Below, one piece after another: positions 8,563 through 17,265 of a stretch of DNA of 64,000 nucleotides. A program made the translations under genes and the position numbers. The first letter of the stretch is position 1. The number at the start of each line of letters is the position of its first letter. A model generated the notes under the pieces. That model was not told where the DNA came from and made no database searches. It worked only from the letters and a program-made list of their open reading frames with translations. The DNA comes from Parabacteroides sp. (GTDB taxonomy: Bacteria > Bacteroidota > Bacteroidia > Bacteroidales > Tannerellaceae): assembly GCA_017481945.1 (NCBI GenBank), contig JAFUOJ010000031.1:1-64000 (forward strand). Direction: 5' to 3'.

Positions 8563-10338
8563 CTATAATGAATTAACGTATTCCGTAAGTGCTTCAATAT
8601 CTTTTTGAGATACTTTTTTCTCAATGCCATGTTTATATACACTAAAAACTTCTTCCATTGTTGCAGCCCGTCCATCAAACAAATAAGGAGCCGTACGCCA
8701 AACTTCGCGTAAAGTCGGAGTATCCCAACCTTTTTCAAATTCGACATTTTCTCCAATACGGTGCATTTTCAAATCTGTATAATAAACACCACTATGACAT
8801 TCTCCACACTTCAACTTTTCAAAAACCTTTTTCCCCTCTTTAGCTTTCTCAGACAATTCACCATTTACTAAATAGGGACTTGGAACCGCTTCTAAAGATT
8901 TTACATAAGCGTCAACACATACTGCGTCCTCTTCCGTTACTTCAAAAAACTGAATAAACTTAAATCCGGCACGAACAGCCCATTCTGCCGTTTCGCGAAT
9001 CCCGGAAATCATACTTGGAGGGGTTGGATGACTATATAATAAGCTCTTACAATTCTTTGAGTTTCCAACTCCATCATTCATTAAATCCCAGTTCATACCA
9101 TCACTACGTGCACCACCTGGATGGCAACCGTTACAACTTTGCCAATTCTGGAAACAATGAGAAGCGTCATTAAAATAACGTTCCCCTTTATGAACCATTG
9201 TTTCTTCACGTCCAGGATTCAGTTCTACGGATGTAAACTCATTGGTATTTGTATCCAAAATATTTAAGACATCTGTAAAGTATGTCGGCACAAACAACTT
9301 ATCTCCCCCCAGAACAATATTTCTAGGACCATTGCCAACCACAGGAATACGTTCACGCAAACCATACAAGAAGTTCAAATCATAATCTAAAGCAGCTTTA
9401 TTCGGATAGTTCAAGAACTTCTCTAACATAGCTTTATGATCAATCACACTTACATCATGTGTACCCGAATGGGAAATATATACCTTCTCATCATTGCAAG
9501 CAATACTCCAAATACCCGCAGCTCCTCTCTCTGGCTCATCTACAATAATTGCCCCCAAGAACTCTTGCTTTTCCACATCTATCACACTAAAAGCACTGGT
9601 ATTCATCCATCCTTGTTGCAACTGAGAGGTAGGAACAGTAAAACGCCCCAAATTATGAGAGACGTAAACATATTTACCATCAGGTGTAATACAAATACCA
9701 CGTACTGCATTACTACCATTAGCCAACTGAATATCTTTCACTTTTGTGAAACCAGCCATTTCAATAACAGAAACACTTGCTGCAACATGATCTACATCTG
9801 CACGTTGTGCTGGTAAAAAGTTTGTTACAAACAGATATTTTCCATCTTTGCTAAAAACTGCAGATTTAGGTTCACGTAAGACTTTAATCGTACGAACCAC
9901 TTGCTTCGTCACGGGATCCACTTCTGTTACCGTATTCTGAAACTGATTACATACATATATGTACTTTTTATCTGGACTATATATCGGAGAACAAGCCCCA
10001 GAACCTGTCAAAACAGATCCCTCTTCTTGTCCTGAGTCCAAAGATAAAAAGTGTAATCGTCCAACTTTTTCAAAAGTGGTTACAAATGCTTTATTTCCAT
10101 CAACTAATACCCCCGTTGGTGTATCTTCTAATGGATAAGAACGCAATAAAGTCTTCCCATCTGAAGAAAAAACATCCAATCGTTTCATTCCTTTTTCAGT
10201 CATCACTAACTCTCCTTTTTCACTCAACTTTATGTCGGTCGGGAAAAAAGGAGGACTCCCCGCTGAAGCAGCTGATAAGCAACAGCATACTATAGCTGTT
10301 AGGAATGATCGTCTAAATATATTTCTTTTTATACTCAT
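8563..10338 (-). CDS. YVTN beta-propeller di-haem cytochrome (MauG/CCP-like C terminus)
   Basis: 591 residues with an export signal (residues 1-26, ending AASAG). Residues about 25-375 form a YVTN/WD-type beta-propeller with repeated blades such as YSPDKKYIYVCNQ, FSKDGKYLFVTN and ITPDGKYVYVSH. The C-terminal part (about 385-591) is a cytochrome c peroxidase/MauG-like di-haem module with CNGCH at 402-406 and CGECH at 511-515, plus FDGRAATMEEVF, typical of this fold. The product is periplasmic or surface-bound. It starts 9 bases after the iclR gene and ends 5 bases before the chorismatase-like gene. Such propeller-cytochromes oxidise cofactors or small molecules in other bacteria; the substrate here is unknown. 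Confidence 0.88.
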   Translation of the reverse strand: MSIKRNIFRRSFLTAIVCCCLSAASAGSPPFFPTDIKLSEKGELVMTEKGMKRLDVFSSDGKTLLRSYPLEDTPTGVLVDGNKAFVTTFEKVGRLHFLSLDSGQEEGSVLTGSGACSPIYSPDKKYIYVCNQFQNTVTEVDPVTKQVVRTIKVLREPKSAVFSKDGKYLFVTNFLPAQRADVDHVAASVSVIEMAGFTKVKDIQLANGSNAVRGICITPDGKYVYVSHNLGRFTVPTSQLQQGWMNTSAFSVIDVEKQEFLGAIIVDEPERGAAGIWSIACNDEKVYISHSGTHDVSVIDHKAMLEKFLNYPNKAALDYDLNFLYGLRERIPVVGNGPRNIVLGGDKLFVPTYFTDVLNILDTNTNEFTSVELNPGREETMVHKGERYFNDASHCFQNWQSCNGCHPGGARSDGMNWDLMNDGVGNSKNCKSLLYSHPTPPSMISGIRETAEWAVRAGFKFIQFFEVTEEDAVCVDAYVKSLEAVPSPYLVNGELSEKAKEGKKVFEKLKCGECHSGVYYTDLKMHRIGENVEFEKGWDTPTLREVWRTAPYLFDGRAATMEEVFSVYKHGIEKKVSQKDIEALTEYVNSL

Positions 10339-10347
10339 GGCATTTAT

Positions 10348-11151
10348 CTAATTTTTCTTACTATATCCCAATTCAAAAGAGATTGTCTGGGCAGTCGCTT
10401 TTACACATACAGCATAAGTTCGAATAACGTCATCCGCCAAACGATCTTTCGGTCCTGATATCCAAATAGCTCCACAAGGATACCCTGTATAATTAAAAAG
10501 TGGTGCTCCTATACAAATTACCCCATTTAATTCTTCTTCATTGTCCATCGCATACCCCAATGTCCGTACCCTCTCTAACTCTACCAAATAGTCTTCACGA
10601 GAAGTAATAGTCCGAGCATTATACCGAGTAAATTCCATATACGATAAATATCGTTCACGAACCGTATTGGGCAAATATGCCATTATAGCTTTACCAGGTG
10701 CAGAACAATGTAATTCAAAATTCTTTCCTGGAGACAAGACGAACCGAAATGTATGACATCCCTGCGCCTGTTCTATAAAAATTCCCTTTTGTTCTCCTAA
10801 TACTCCAAAACAAGCTGTTTCCTTTACTTCATCACGTAAATCCCGCAACCGAGGTAAAACCGTCTCCAACAAATTATGTTCATTCAACGGTCTAAATGCC
10901 AAAGTTAGTAATTTACGAGATAACTTGTATCTTTTTGTTTCATCATTATACAACAAATAATCTAAACGCACCAAAGTATTTAAGATTCGATAGGCCGTAG
11001 TTTGTGAAATTGCAAGCTCCGATTTAATTTCCTGAAGAGTTCTTCCTTGAGAATGAAAAGACAGATATTCAAGTACAGAAATCCCCTTCTCAAGATTCGG
11101 TACCTTGTAGTTCTCCTCTGATTTTTCCATATTTGGAAATACATTTTCCAT
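10348..11151 (-). CDS. IclR family transcriptional regulator
   Basis: 267 residues. N-terminal winged helix-turn-helix (about 18-80; ISVLEYLSFHSQGRTLQEIKSELAISQTTAYRILNTL read in sections) and a C-terminal GAF-like effector domain (about 95-260) with the family motif HCSAPGKAIMAYLP. IclR proteins bind small organic acids, often aromatic ones. As first gene of a run of five or more tightly packed genes, it probably controls its own operon. A second in-frame ATG at 11130 is an equally good start: the DNA between the two ATGs is part of a phased repeat that looks like an operator, and MEKSEENYK would then begin the protein. Confidence 0.9.
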   Translation of the reverse strand: MENVFPNMEKSEENYKVPNLEKGISVLEYLSFHSQGRTLQEIKSELAISQTTAYRILNTLVRLDYLLYNDETKRYKLSRKLLTLAFRPLNEHNLLETVLPRLRDLRDEVKETACFGVLGEQKGIFIEQAQGCHTFRFVLSPGKNFELHCSAPGKAIMAYLPNTVRERYLSYMEFTRYNARTITSREDYLVELERVRTLGYAMDNEEELNGVICIGAPLFNYTGYPCGAIWISGPKDRLADDVIRTYAVCVKATAQTISFELGYSKKN

Positions 11152-11177
11152 ATTTGAAATACAATTTCAGATTTGAA
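11124..11177. promoter_or_regulatory. Three phased operator-like repeats at the iclR start
   Basis: Three copies of a TTTCCATATTTGGAAA-like half-palindrome begin at 11124 (TTTCCATATTTGGAAA, 16 bp, near-perfect dyad), 11145 (TTTCCATATTTGAAA) and 11165 (TTTCAGATTTGAA). The spacings of 21 and 20 bp are about two helical turns. They overlap the possible iclR start codons and the leader, as expected for autoregulation by an IclR protein. No binding evidence; inferred from position and symmetry. Confidence 0.5.
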
Positions 11178-11178
11178 T

Positions 11179-11186
11179 CAAATGTA
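11179..11186 (-). promoter_or_regulatory. Candidate -7 promoter element for the iclR/cytochrome operon
   Basis: TACATTTG on the minus strand fits TAnnTTTG. A TTTTTTG stretch lies upstream but at a short distance (about 13 bases), so the -33 box is poor. It lies next to the phased operator-like repeats. Confidence 0.4.
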
Positions 11187-11277
11187 AAAAGAGAAGTAAC
11201 AAAAAAGAAAAAGATGTTTACAAAAATTCGTTAAGTATGTCGTAAAACATAATTCATATCCTTTCTCATCAAAAAAA

Positions 11278-11311
11278 TACCCGGAAGCTAAATTAATTTA
11301 ACCTCCGGGTA
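11278..11311 (-). terminator. Rho-independent terminator of the sdaA/GH43 unit
   Basis: Stem TACCCGGA / TCCGGGTA with further pairing across an AT-rich loop. On the minus strand it is followed by a run of seven T (complement of 11271-11277). It lies 33 bases after the GH43 stop codon, so it ends that transcript before the iclR promoter. Confidence 0.85.
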
Positions 11312-11344
11312 ATATAAATAAAATTCCTAATTGTATTACATTTT

Positions 11345-12340
11345 TTATTTCTTAATCCGCTGTGCAGCTACTCCTTCCCTTGTCATTTTAATTGGCTGTA
11401 TGAAGCCGTTTTCGTCAAAGATCATCTTATCAATACAAGTTACACGAGCGTCTCTAGCCTTTTCTTCTATAGGACGACGGTGATATACAATATAGTAATC
11501 ATCAGTATTAGGTATATGCAATACTGAGTGATGTCCCGCTCCTGTCGCTATCGTTGAATCTTGTTGTAAGATCTTTGCTACACGATTAAAAGGACCAAAT
11601 GGAGAATCGGCAATCGCATAAGCAACTGCGTAGTTCGGTCCAGTCCAACCTCCTTCACTCCACATAAAATAGTATTTCCCATTCTTTTTAAACATAAACG
11701 GACCTTCTACATAATTTTCCGGAGTCACCTCTTTATATAAACTTCCATCTTCAAAAGGTTTCAATCCGGTAAAATCTTCATTTAGAAGTACCATGTTACA
11801 ATGTCTCCAACCACCATAATACATATAATAAGTACCGTCATCATCCCGAAATACAAACTGATCAATCGGTTGTGCTCCATTCACGATATCATTAATAAGC
11901 GGTTTGCCAATTAAATCCTTATAGGGACCTTCAGGGCGATCACTAACAGCAACTCCAATACCTCCTACTTCTCCTTCATGCACATCATTTGCACCAAAGA
12001 AGAAATAATATTTACCATCTTTACGAACAACAGACGGAGCCCACATCGCACGTTTCGCCCACTTAACCTCTGTTGTATCAATAATATTAGAGTGCTTTGT
12101 CCAATTCACCAAATCCTTAGATGAAAAACAATCAAAATAAGTTTGTTTCTCAAACTTATCACTCCAAGTCGGATAAATCCAATAGGTATCATCATATATA
12201 ATACCTTCAGGGTCTGCATACCATCCTTGAAGAATCGGATTTCCACTAGTAACAACCTCTTCCATTGATTGTTGTTTAGGTTGCCCGCAAGACCAAAAAG
12301 CCGCAGAACATAAAAGGGCGTATAAACAATTTTTCTTCAT
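11345..12340 (-). CDS. GH43-type five-bladed beta-propeller glycosidase lipoprotein
   Basis: 331 residues. Lipoprotein signal with Cys18 (lipobox AFWSC), so anchored in the cell envelope. Single GH43/GH62/GH117-superfamily propeller. Visible catalytic landmarks are the Asp base in YADPEG (Asp43), the AMWAPSVV strand, and the Glu acid in YVEGPFMF. The length fits a single-domain enzyme. Likely substrates are arabinan, xylan or galactan side chains, but the subfamily cannot be set by eye. It follows the serine dehydratase gene by 12 bases, an odd pairing, and ends at a clear terminator. Confidence 0.85.
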   Translation of the reverse strand: MKKNCLYALLCSAAFWSCGQPKQQSMEEVVTSGNPILQGWYADPEGIIYDDTYWIYPTWSDKFEKQTYFDCFSSKDLVNWTKHSNIIDTTEVKWAKRAMWAPSVVRKDGKYYFFFGANDVHEGEVGGIGVAVSDRPEGPYKDLIGKPLINDIVNGAQPIDQFVFRDDDGTYYMYYGGWRHCNMVLLNEDFTGLKPFEDGSLYKEVTPENYVEGPFMFKKNGKYYFMWSEGGWTGPNYAVAYAIADSPFGPFNRVAKILQQDSTIATGAGHHSVLHIPNTDDYYIVYHRRPIEEKARDARVTCIDKMIFDENGFIQPIKMTREGVAAQRIKK

Positions 12341-12352
12341 ATACTTATTACT

Positions 12353-13558
12353 TTATTTCTGTTCCATGTGTTTTGCTAAACCACCTTCTGAAGTTTCTTT
12401 GTAAAGACTAGGCAAATCATTACCGGTCTGACGCATAACTTCAACAACTTGGTCAAAGCTTACCCGATGTTTACCATCAGAGAAATTAGAGAATGTATTT
12501 GCGTCCAATGCACGTGCCGCTGCAAAAGCATTGCGTTCAATACAAGGAATCTGTACTAACCCACATACCGGATCACAGGTTAATCCTAAATGATGTTCCA
12601 ATCCCATTTCAGCTGCATACTCAATCTGAGCGGAAGTTCCTCCAAACAATTGACTCGCAGCAGCTGCAGCCATCGCACAAGCAACACCGACTTCTCCTTG
12701 ACAACCTACTTCTGCTCCGGATACAGACGCATTTGTGCGCACTACATTACCAAACAATCCGGCAGTAGCCAATGCACGTAAAATGCGAGAATCGCGGAAT
12801 TCTCGAGAGTCTTTCAAGTGATACAACACCGCTGGCATAACGCCACAAGAGCCACACGTTGGTGCTGTTACAATCTTTCCCCCACAAGCATTTTCTTCAG
12901 AGACAGCTAAAGCGTAAGCATAAACCATACCACGGCTTTTTACACTGCTACCATAACCTTTTGCACGAATCATATAGTCTGACGCTTTGCGACGAATTCC
13001 TAAACCTCCCGGAAGAATTCCCTCCGCTTCTAAGCCATTACGAACCGCCTGTTGCATAATATCCCAGACTTCAGCCAGATAGTCCCAAATCTCTGGTCCC
13101 TCGCACTGTTCTACATACTCCCAATAAGAATATCCTGTTTTTTCACACCAAGCCTGAATATCCCGGATCGTTTCCATTTCATAAACCTGTCCTTGAGTCA
13201 ATTCATTATAAGTTTCATTGGCCAACGTACCTCCGCCTATACTATAAATTGTCCAACTGTCCATCTTTTCATCGTTAGCATTAAACGATTCAAAAAGGAT
13301 ACCATTTGGATGGAAAGGTAGAAACACTTTCGGTTCCCACGTAATATTAGTATTTGCGACAGGACTCAAAACATCTAATATAGCCACATCAGTCATGTGT
13401 CCTTTTCCGGTGGCAGCCAAACTACCATAAAGCGTCACATTAAAACGTGTCGCTTCTCGATTACGGACTAAAAACATTTCGGCAGCTCGTCTTGGTCCCA
13501 TTGTATGACTACTGGACGGTCCATGTCCAATCCGGTATATCTGCTTTATCGATTCCAT
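12353..13558 (-). CDS. sdaA: L-serine ammonia-lyase (iron-sulfur type, single chain)
   Basis: 401 residues. Converts L-serine to pyruvate and ammonia using a [4Fe-4S] cluster instead of PLP. The beta-domain motif GHGPSSSHTMGP lies at the N terminus. Cluster Cys appear in TAPTCGSCGVMPAV and in CDPVCGLVQIPCIERN. Both the beta and alpha parts are in one chain, as in the single-chain enzymes of many anaerobes. It is the first gene of a short unit with the GH43 lipoprotein. A possible -7 box lies at 13636-13643. Confidence 0.93.
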   Translation of the reverse strand: MESIKQIYRIGHGPSSSHTMGPRRAAEMFLVRNREATRFNVTLYGSLAATGKGHMTDVAILDVLSPVANTNITWEPKVFLPFHPNGILFESFNANDEKMDSWTIYSIGGGTLANETYNELTQGQVYEMETIRDIQAWCEKTGYSYWEYVEQCEGPEIWDYLAEVWDIMQQAVRNGLEAEGILPGGLGIRRKASDYMIRAKGYGSSVKSRGMVYAYALAVSEENACGGKIVTAPTCGSCGVMPAVLYHLKDSREFRDSRILRALATAGLFGNVVRTNASVSGAEVGCQGEVGVACAMAAAAASQLFGGTSAQIEYAAEMGLEHHLGLTCDPVCGLVQIPCIERNAFAAARALDANTFSNFSDGKHRVSFDQVVEVMRQTGNDLPSLYKETSEGGLAKHMEQK

Positions 13559-13635
13559 TTGTTTTATATATTATCGTTTAAACAATCCCTATTTGTTTCT
13601 ACTTTCAAAAAGACTTTATGTCAGTAAAACAATTA

Positions 13636-13643
13636 CAAAAATA
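13636..13643 (-). promoter_or_regulatory. Weak candidate -7 element for sdaA
   Basis: TATTTTTG on the minus strand fits TAnnTTTG and would give a leader of about 70 bases. The region is very AT-rich and no -33 box is seen, so this could be chance. Confidence 0.3.
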
Positions 13644-13739
13644 AATATTTTATGAATGTATTCCACACTGTAAATAATACAGAATAATATTTTTTTCACA
13701 ACCCCTCCTAATTTATAAAGACAGAGGTTTCTATAACAG

Positions 13740-13856
13740 CTACTGCCGACTGATAAATTCATCATAACTCATCCCCAAAGCGACTGCGACTCCTTTATAA
13801 ACGTATGCGCATTCGTCTTCAAACCGATAAGCAACGAATATATACTCAATAAGGAC
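13740..13856 (-). pseudogene. Possible gene remnant after the DUF5009 gene
   Basis: Directly after the stop codon of the DUF5009-type gene (13857-13859) the same minus-strand frame stays open for 38 codons to a TAG at 13743-13745. It reads like protein (FVAYRFEDECAYVYKGVAV, then ALGMSYDEFISRQ). There is no start codon in this frame. It looks like the C-terminal stub of a small helical protein whose front has been lost, or a chance open frame. The remaining 13559-13739 is AT-rich and shows only the weak sdaA promoter candidate. Confidence 0.3.
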
Positions 13857-14975
13857 TCATACTTTTAAGAATATACGTTGACGGTACAAGAAATACAAGA
13901 ATCCCCAACATACAGCAATATAGCCTATTGAACTAAACATAGGTTGAACAGACTCTGGCATTAAATCAATAATACCTCCAAAAAGCGCTTTTGAGGTATA
14001 GGAGAAGTTAATAAATTTCTGTGCCATGTATATCGTAATTGAGTTTGTTCCAATGACAGAGAAGAATAGAGTCCATTTGCGGAAGTTCAAGACATCTACC
14101 ACGTAATAGAAGAGAGCAAACATCAAAACTGAATAAGAACCGACGACACAGACAAAAGAACTTGTCCATAACTTCTTGTTAATCGGGAATACTAAATTCC
14201 ACACCAAACCAATTACTAAAAGAAGTAATCCGGCAACAACCATATAAAAAACTTTCTTCTGATCCGTCAGTCCCTCCTTTTCAGACTTCACCAGTTCGCC
14301 TGTTAACATACCCAGCATAGCCGTTGCAATGGCAGGAACTGTAGAAAGTAATCCTTCTGGATCAAAGAAGCCTTGATGTAACTTACCCGGAAGCAACAAA
14401 CGGTCTACATAGCCAACCCAATTTCCTTCCAAGGTGAACGGACCTGCCCCACTTACATCCGGAACCGGAATAAAAGCCATAAGTATCCAATACCCAATAA
14501 GAATAACAACCGTAATACAGATACGTGTCATTCGCTTCGTACTCATAAAGATCAAGGCAGCAAACATCCACCCTAAACCGATACGAGCCAAAACACTGGC
14601 ATATCGTAGATTTGCAAAATCCAAATGATTTAAAAAACCGTTATAAATACAACCCAATATAACTAAAGTAATACCGCGCTGAATGAGCTTTTTATAAATA
14701 GCTCTCTCGCCCTTTCCACTCAAACGCTGCTTCTCTAAAGAGAATGGGAAAGAGATACCTGCAATAAAAAGGAATAAAGGGAAAATCGTATCATGATGGC
14801 TCAACCCATGCCATTCTACATGTTCCATTTGTTCTGCAATAGTCTGAAAAAAAGGAGTCGGACACAAAGTAGCCAATGCCACCAGGAGGGAAGAACCACC
14901 CATAATGAAAAACATATCAAAGCCTCTTAATGTATCCAAAGAAAGAAGTCTACGGGGTTGTTTCTGCTTTTCCAT
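13857..14975 (-). CDS. DUF5009 / heparan-alpha-glucosaminide N-acetyltransferase-like membrane protein
   Basis: 372 residues with about ten predicted membrane helices. N terminus RRLLSLDTLRGFDMFFIMGG is the signature of the DUF5009/YeiB-like acyltransferases, and HHDTIFPLFLFIAGISFPFS carries the conserved His and Asp on the second helix. Lysosomal HGSNAT and bacterial NagX-like relatives move acyl groups across the membrane to a sugar amine. Here it follows glpT but is separated by a hairpin at 15002-15030, so it may be only partly co-expressed with the glycerol-phosphate genes. Substrate unknown. Confidence 0.8.
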   Translation of the reverse strand: MEKQKQPRRLLSLDTLRGFDMFFIMGGSSLLVALATLCPTPFFQTIAEQMEHVEWHGLSHHDTIFPLFLFIAGISFPFSLEKQRLSGKGERAIYKKLIQRGITLVILGCIYNGFLNHLDFANLRYASVLARIGLGWMFAALIFMSTKRMTRICITVVILIGYWILMAFIPVPDVSGAGPFTLEGNWVGYVDRLLLPGKLHQGFFDPEGLLSTVPAIATAMLGMLTGELVKSEKEGLTDQKKVFYMVVAGLLLLVIGLVWNLVFPINKKLWTSSFVCVVGSYSVLMFALFYYVVDVLNFRKWTLFFSVIGTNSITIYMAQKFINFSYTSKALFGGIIDLMPESVQPMFSSIGYIAVCWGFLYFLYRQRIFLKV

Positions 14976-15001
14976 AATTCATTGTATTTTATATAAACAA
15001 A

Positions 15002-15030
15002 AAGAATAAGCCCTCAAAGGGCCTATTCTT
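15002..15030 (-). terminator. Hairpin after glpT
   Basis: Stem AAGAATA-GCCC / GGGC-TATTCTT with a short loop, overlapping the end of glpT and followed on the minus strand by TTTGTTTATA. It probably ends, or partly ends, the glycerol-phosphate operon before the DUF5009 gene. Confidence 0.65.
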
Positions 15031-16420
15031 ATTTATGATTCTTTGCTAAATATTGCTCTTCCTTGTATGTGAAAGCCATAAACACAATAGACAATGCACA
15101 AGCTGCAATTAACAAAACAAACGTCCAATCCCAACCTGCAGACTCAGCCACATACCCCATCACAATATTAGCCAAAATAGCTGTACCGAAAAAGTATCCA
15201 AAGAATCCTGTCAAACCGGCAGCTGTACCTGCAGCATTCTTCGGAGCTAAATCTAATGCCTGTACCCCTATCAACATTACCGGTCCATAGATAAAGAAAC
15301 CGATAGCAATCAATGACATCGTTACAATCACATAATTATCCGAAAACTGCCAGTAGAGTAATATAAAGACTGCGACTAATGCCATAAACAGGATAGTCGG
15401 TATTGCTCGGCGACCATTAAATATTTTATCGCTTAGCCAACCACAAAACAAAGTTCCCGGTATCGCAGCAAACTCATAAGCAAAATAAGCCCAACCTGCT
15501 TGTTTGATATCGTAACCTTGTGCCTCTTTCAAAAATGTTGGAGCCCAATCCAGACACCCATAACGAACCATGTATACAAAAGCATTTGCAATAGCAATAA
15601 ACCACAGTAGTTTATTGTTCAATACATAGTTCATAAAGATTTCTTTTGTAGAAAGAACTTCTTCCTGTTTTGAACTATAATTCTTCGGATAATCATTACG
15701 CCATTTTTCGATAGAACAAAGTCCACAAGATTGTGGCGTATCCCGAATCATTGTATAAGCAAAAATAGCTACTAATATCGCAACTGCAGCAGGGAAAGCA
15801 TAGGTTCCAATCAAGAAATAGTGCGTAGAATCGCTTCCGTAGAACCAGGAGCCAAACCATAAAGCTCCATATACCGCCATCGGACCTACTAATGCACCGC
15901 CTACATTATGTGCACAATTCCAAATTGACATCATAGTACCCCGTTCCTTTACCGAAAACCAATGGGTCATTACACGCCCACACGGGGGCCACCCCATTCC
16001 GTTGAACCAACCGACCAAAAAGTTCAAAATTGCCATAACAGCAATTGACAACATTTTATTCTCAGCACCAAAAGCAACTACCGGTACAATCATAAAGACC
16101 ATAGATATAGCCGCCAATACTAATCCTAATGGCAAAAAGACACGCGCATTACTTCGATCCGAAACACTCCCCATCAAAAACTTCGACAAAGCATACGCTA
16201 TTGCGTTCATAGAAAGAACGATACTTAACTCCCCTTTCTCAAAACCGAATTGTGCCAATTCAGGAATAGCCATTGAGAAGTTCTTACGCACAATATAAAA
16301 ACCGGCATAACCGATAAATATACCTAAAAAAACTTGCCAACGTAATCGTTTGTAACGTTGATCAGCTTCAGGCCCTGACTGTTCAGGTTTAAAAGCAGGT
16401 GGTTGCAAAAATCCGAGCAT
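15029..16420 (-). CDS. glpT: Glycerol-3-phosphate:phosphate antiporter GlpT
   Basis: 463 residues, 12-helix major facilitator. Close to E. coli GlpT along its whole length: RRLRWQ-type start (YKRLRWQVFLGIFIGYAGFY), VRKNF with the substrate-binding Arg, MGSVSDRSNARVFLP, GMGWPPCGR, SIWNCAHNVGG and IYGPVMLIG. It exchanges glycerol-3-phosphate for inorganic phosphate. It lies 11 bases after the HAD phosphatase gene, as last clear member of the glpA operon. A second transporter of the same family is encoded two genes upstream. Confidence 0.93.
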   Translation of the reverse strand: MLGFLQPPAFKPEQSGPEADQRYKRLRWQVFLGIFIGYAGFYIVRKNFSMAIPELAQFGFEKGELSIVLSMNAIAYALSKFLMGSVSDRSNARVFLPLGLVLAAISMVFMIVPVVAFGAENKMLSIAVMAILNFLVGWFNGMGWPPCGRVMTHWFSVKERGTMMSIWNCAHNVGGALVGPMAVYGALWFGSWFYGSDSTHYFLIGTYAFPAAVAILVAIFAYTMIRDTPQSCGLCSIEKWRNDYPKNYSSKQEEVLSTKEIFMNYVLNNKLLWFIAIANAFVYMVRYGCLDWAPTFLKEAQGYDIKQAGWAYFAYEFAAIPGTLFCGWLSDKIFNGRRAIPTILFMALVAVFILLYWQFSDNYVIVTMSLIAIGFFIYGPVMLIGVQALDLAPKNAAGTAAGLTGFFGYFFGTAILANIVMGYVAESAGWDWTFVLLIAACALSIVFMAFTYKEEQYLAKNHK

Positions 16421-16431
16421 AAGCTTTCCTT

Positions 16432-17265
16432 TTAATTCTGTTGTGCTATTTCTAATAAATCACCCAACTCACCAATATTCTGAGCAATGACATCTGGAGG
16501 ATTTGGAGCAGCATTTGCAACCTCAATAGTTGTTTCACCTGAAAGGACTAATACTCCGACAGCACCTGCATTCTGAGCCATAGCTATATCGGTATAGATA
16601 CGGTCTCCTACCATTGCTATCTCCTCCGGCTGTAACTGTTTCTGCTGAAGGATACCAATTAACATATTGGGATCCGGCTTACCCAATGTAATATCCGGTT
16701 TACGGCCTGTAGCATGTTCCAAACATTTACAAATAGATCCACAGTCAACCAAAACTGTCTTAAGATTAGTTGGACATACTTTATCCGGATTAGTTGCGAT
16801 ATAAGGAATACCTTGTGAAATCCACCAAGCAGCACGGCACAAACGAGAATAAACCAAAGTTAAATCAAATGCTGCCACAATCAGATCTGGAACATCTTCT
16901 GCATCATCTGCAGTAGAGATAAATCCAGCTTTCTCAAACTGAGAAATCATACTAGGTGTACCTAATAAAAACAAACGACGTGCTTCCGGATAATGAGCTT
17001 TGATATAATCTATGGTTGCAACTGTAGTAGTGTACATTTCCTCTTCAGTAGCATGAATCCCCATTTTCTCTAACTTATACAAATAGTCATCTAATGACTT
17101 AGATGGGTTATTAGTCAAAAAAGAATAGGAAATGCCCATCCGTTTCAATTTTTCTAAAAAAGGAATGGTATAGGGGAAAAGAGAATCCCCCATATAAATT
17201 GTACCATCCATATCAAGCGCAACATGCTTGATCTTTGCTAATTTATTTTTTACTGTATTATCCAT
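16432..17265 (-). CDS. HAD-IIA (NagD/AraL-type) phosphatase
   Basis: 277 residues. HAD motif I is DMDGT with the nucleophile Asp near residue 18; motif II is FLTNNPS; the C-terminal motif is GDRIYTDIAMA. A C2 cap fits class IIA, as in NagD, AraL and the eukaryotic glycerol-3-phosphate phosphatase PGP. Its start overlaps the stop of the upstream transporter by one base (TAATG), so the two are translationally coupled. In Bacillus subtilis the related araL gene is next to araM, and an AraM-type gene is also in this operon. A glycerol-phosphate or related sugar-phosphate substrate is likely but unproven. Confidence 0.88.
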   Translation of the reverse strand: MDNTVKNKLAKIKHVALDMDGTIYMGDSLFPYTIPFLEKLKRMGISYSFLTNNPSKSLDDYLYKLEKMGIHATEEEMYTTTVATIDYIKAHYPEARRLFLLGTPSMISQFEKAGFISTADDAEDVPDLIVAAFDLTLVYSRLCRAAWWISQGIPYIATNPDKVCPTNLKTVLVDCGSICKCLEHATGRKPDITLGKPDPNMLIGILQQKQLQPEEIAMVGDRIYTDIAMAQNAGAVGVLVLSGETTIEVANAAPNPPDVIAQNIGELGDLLEIAQQN

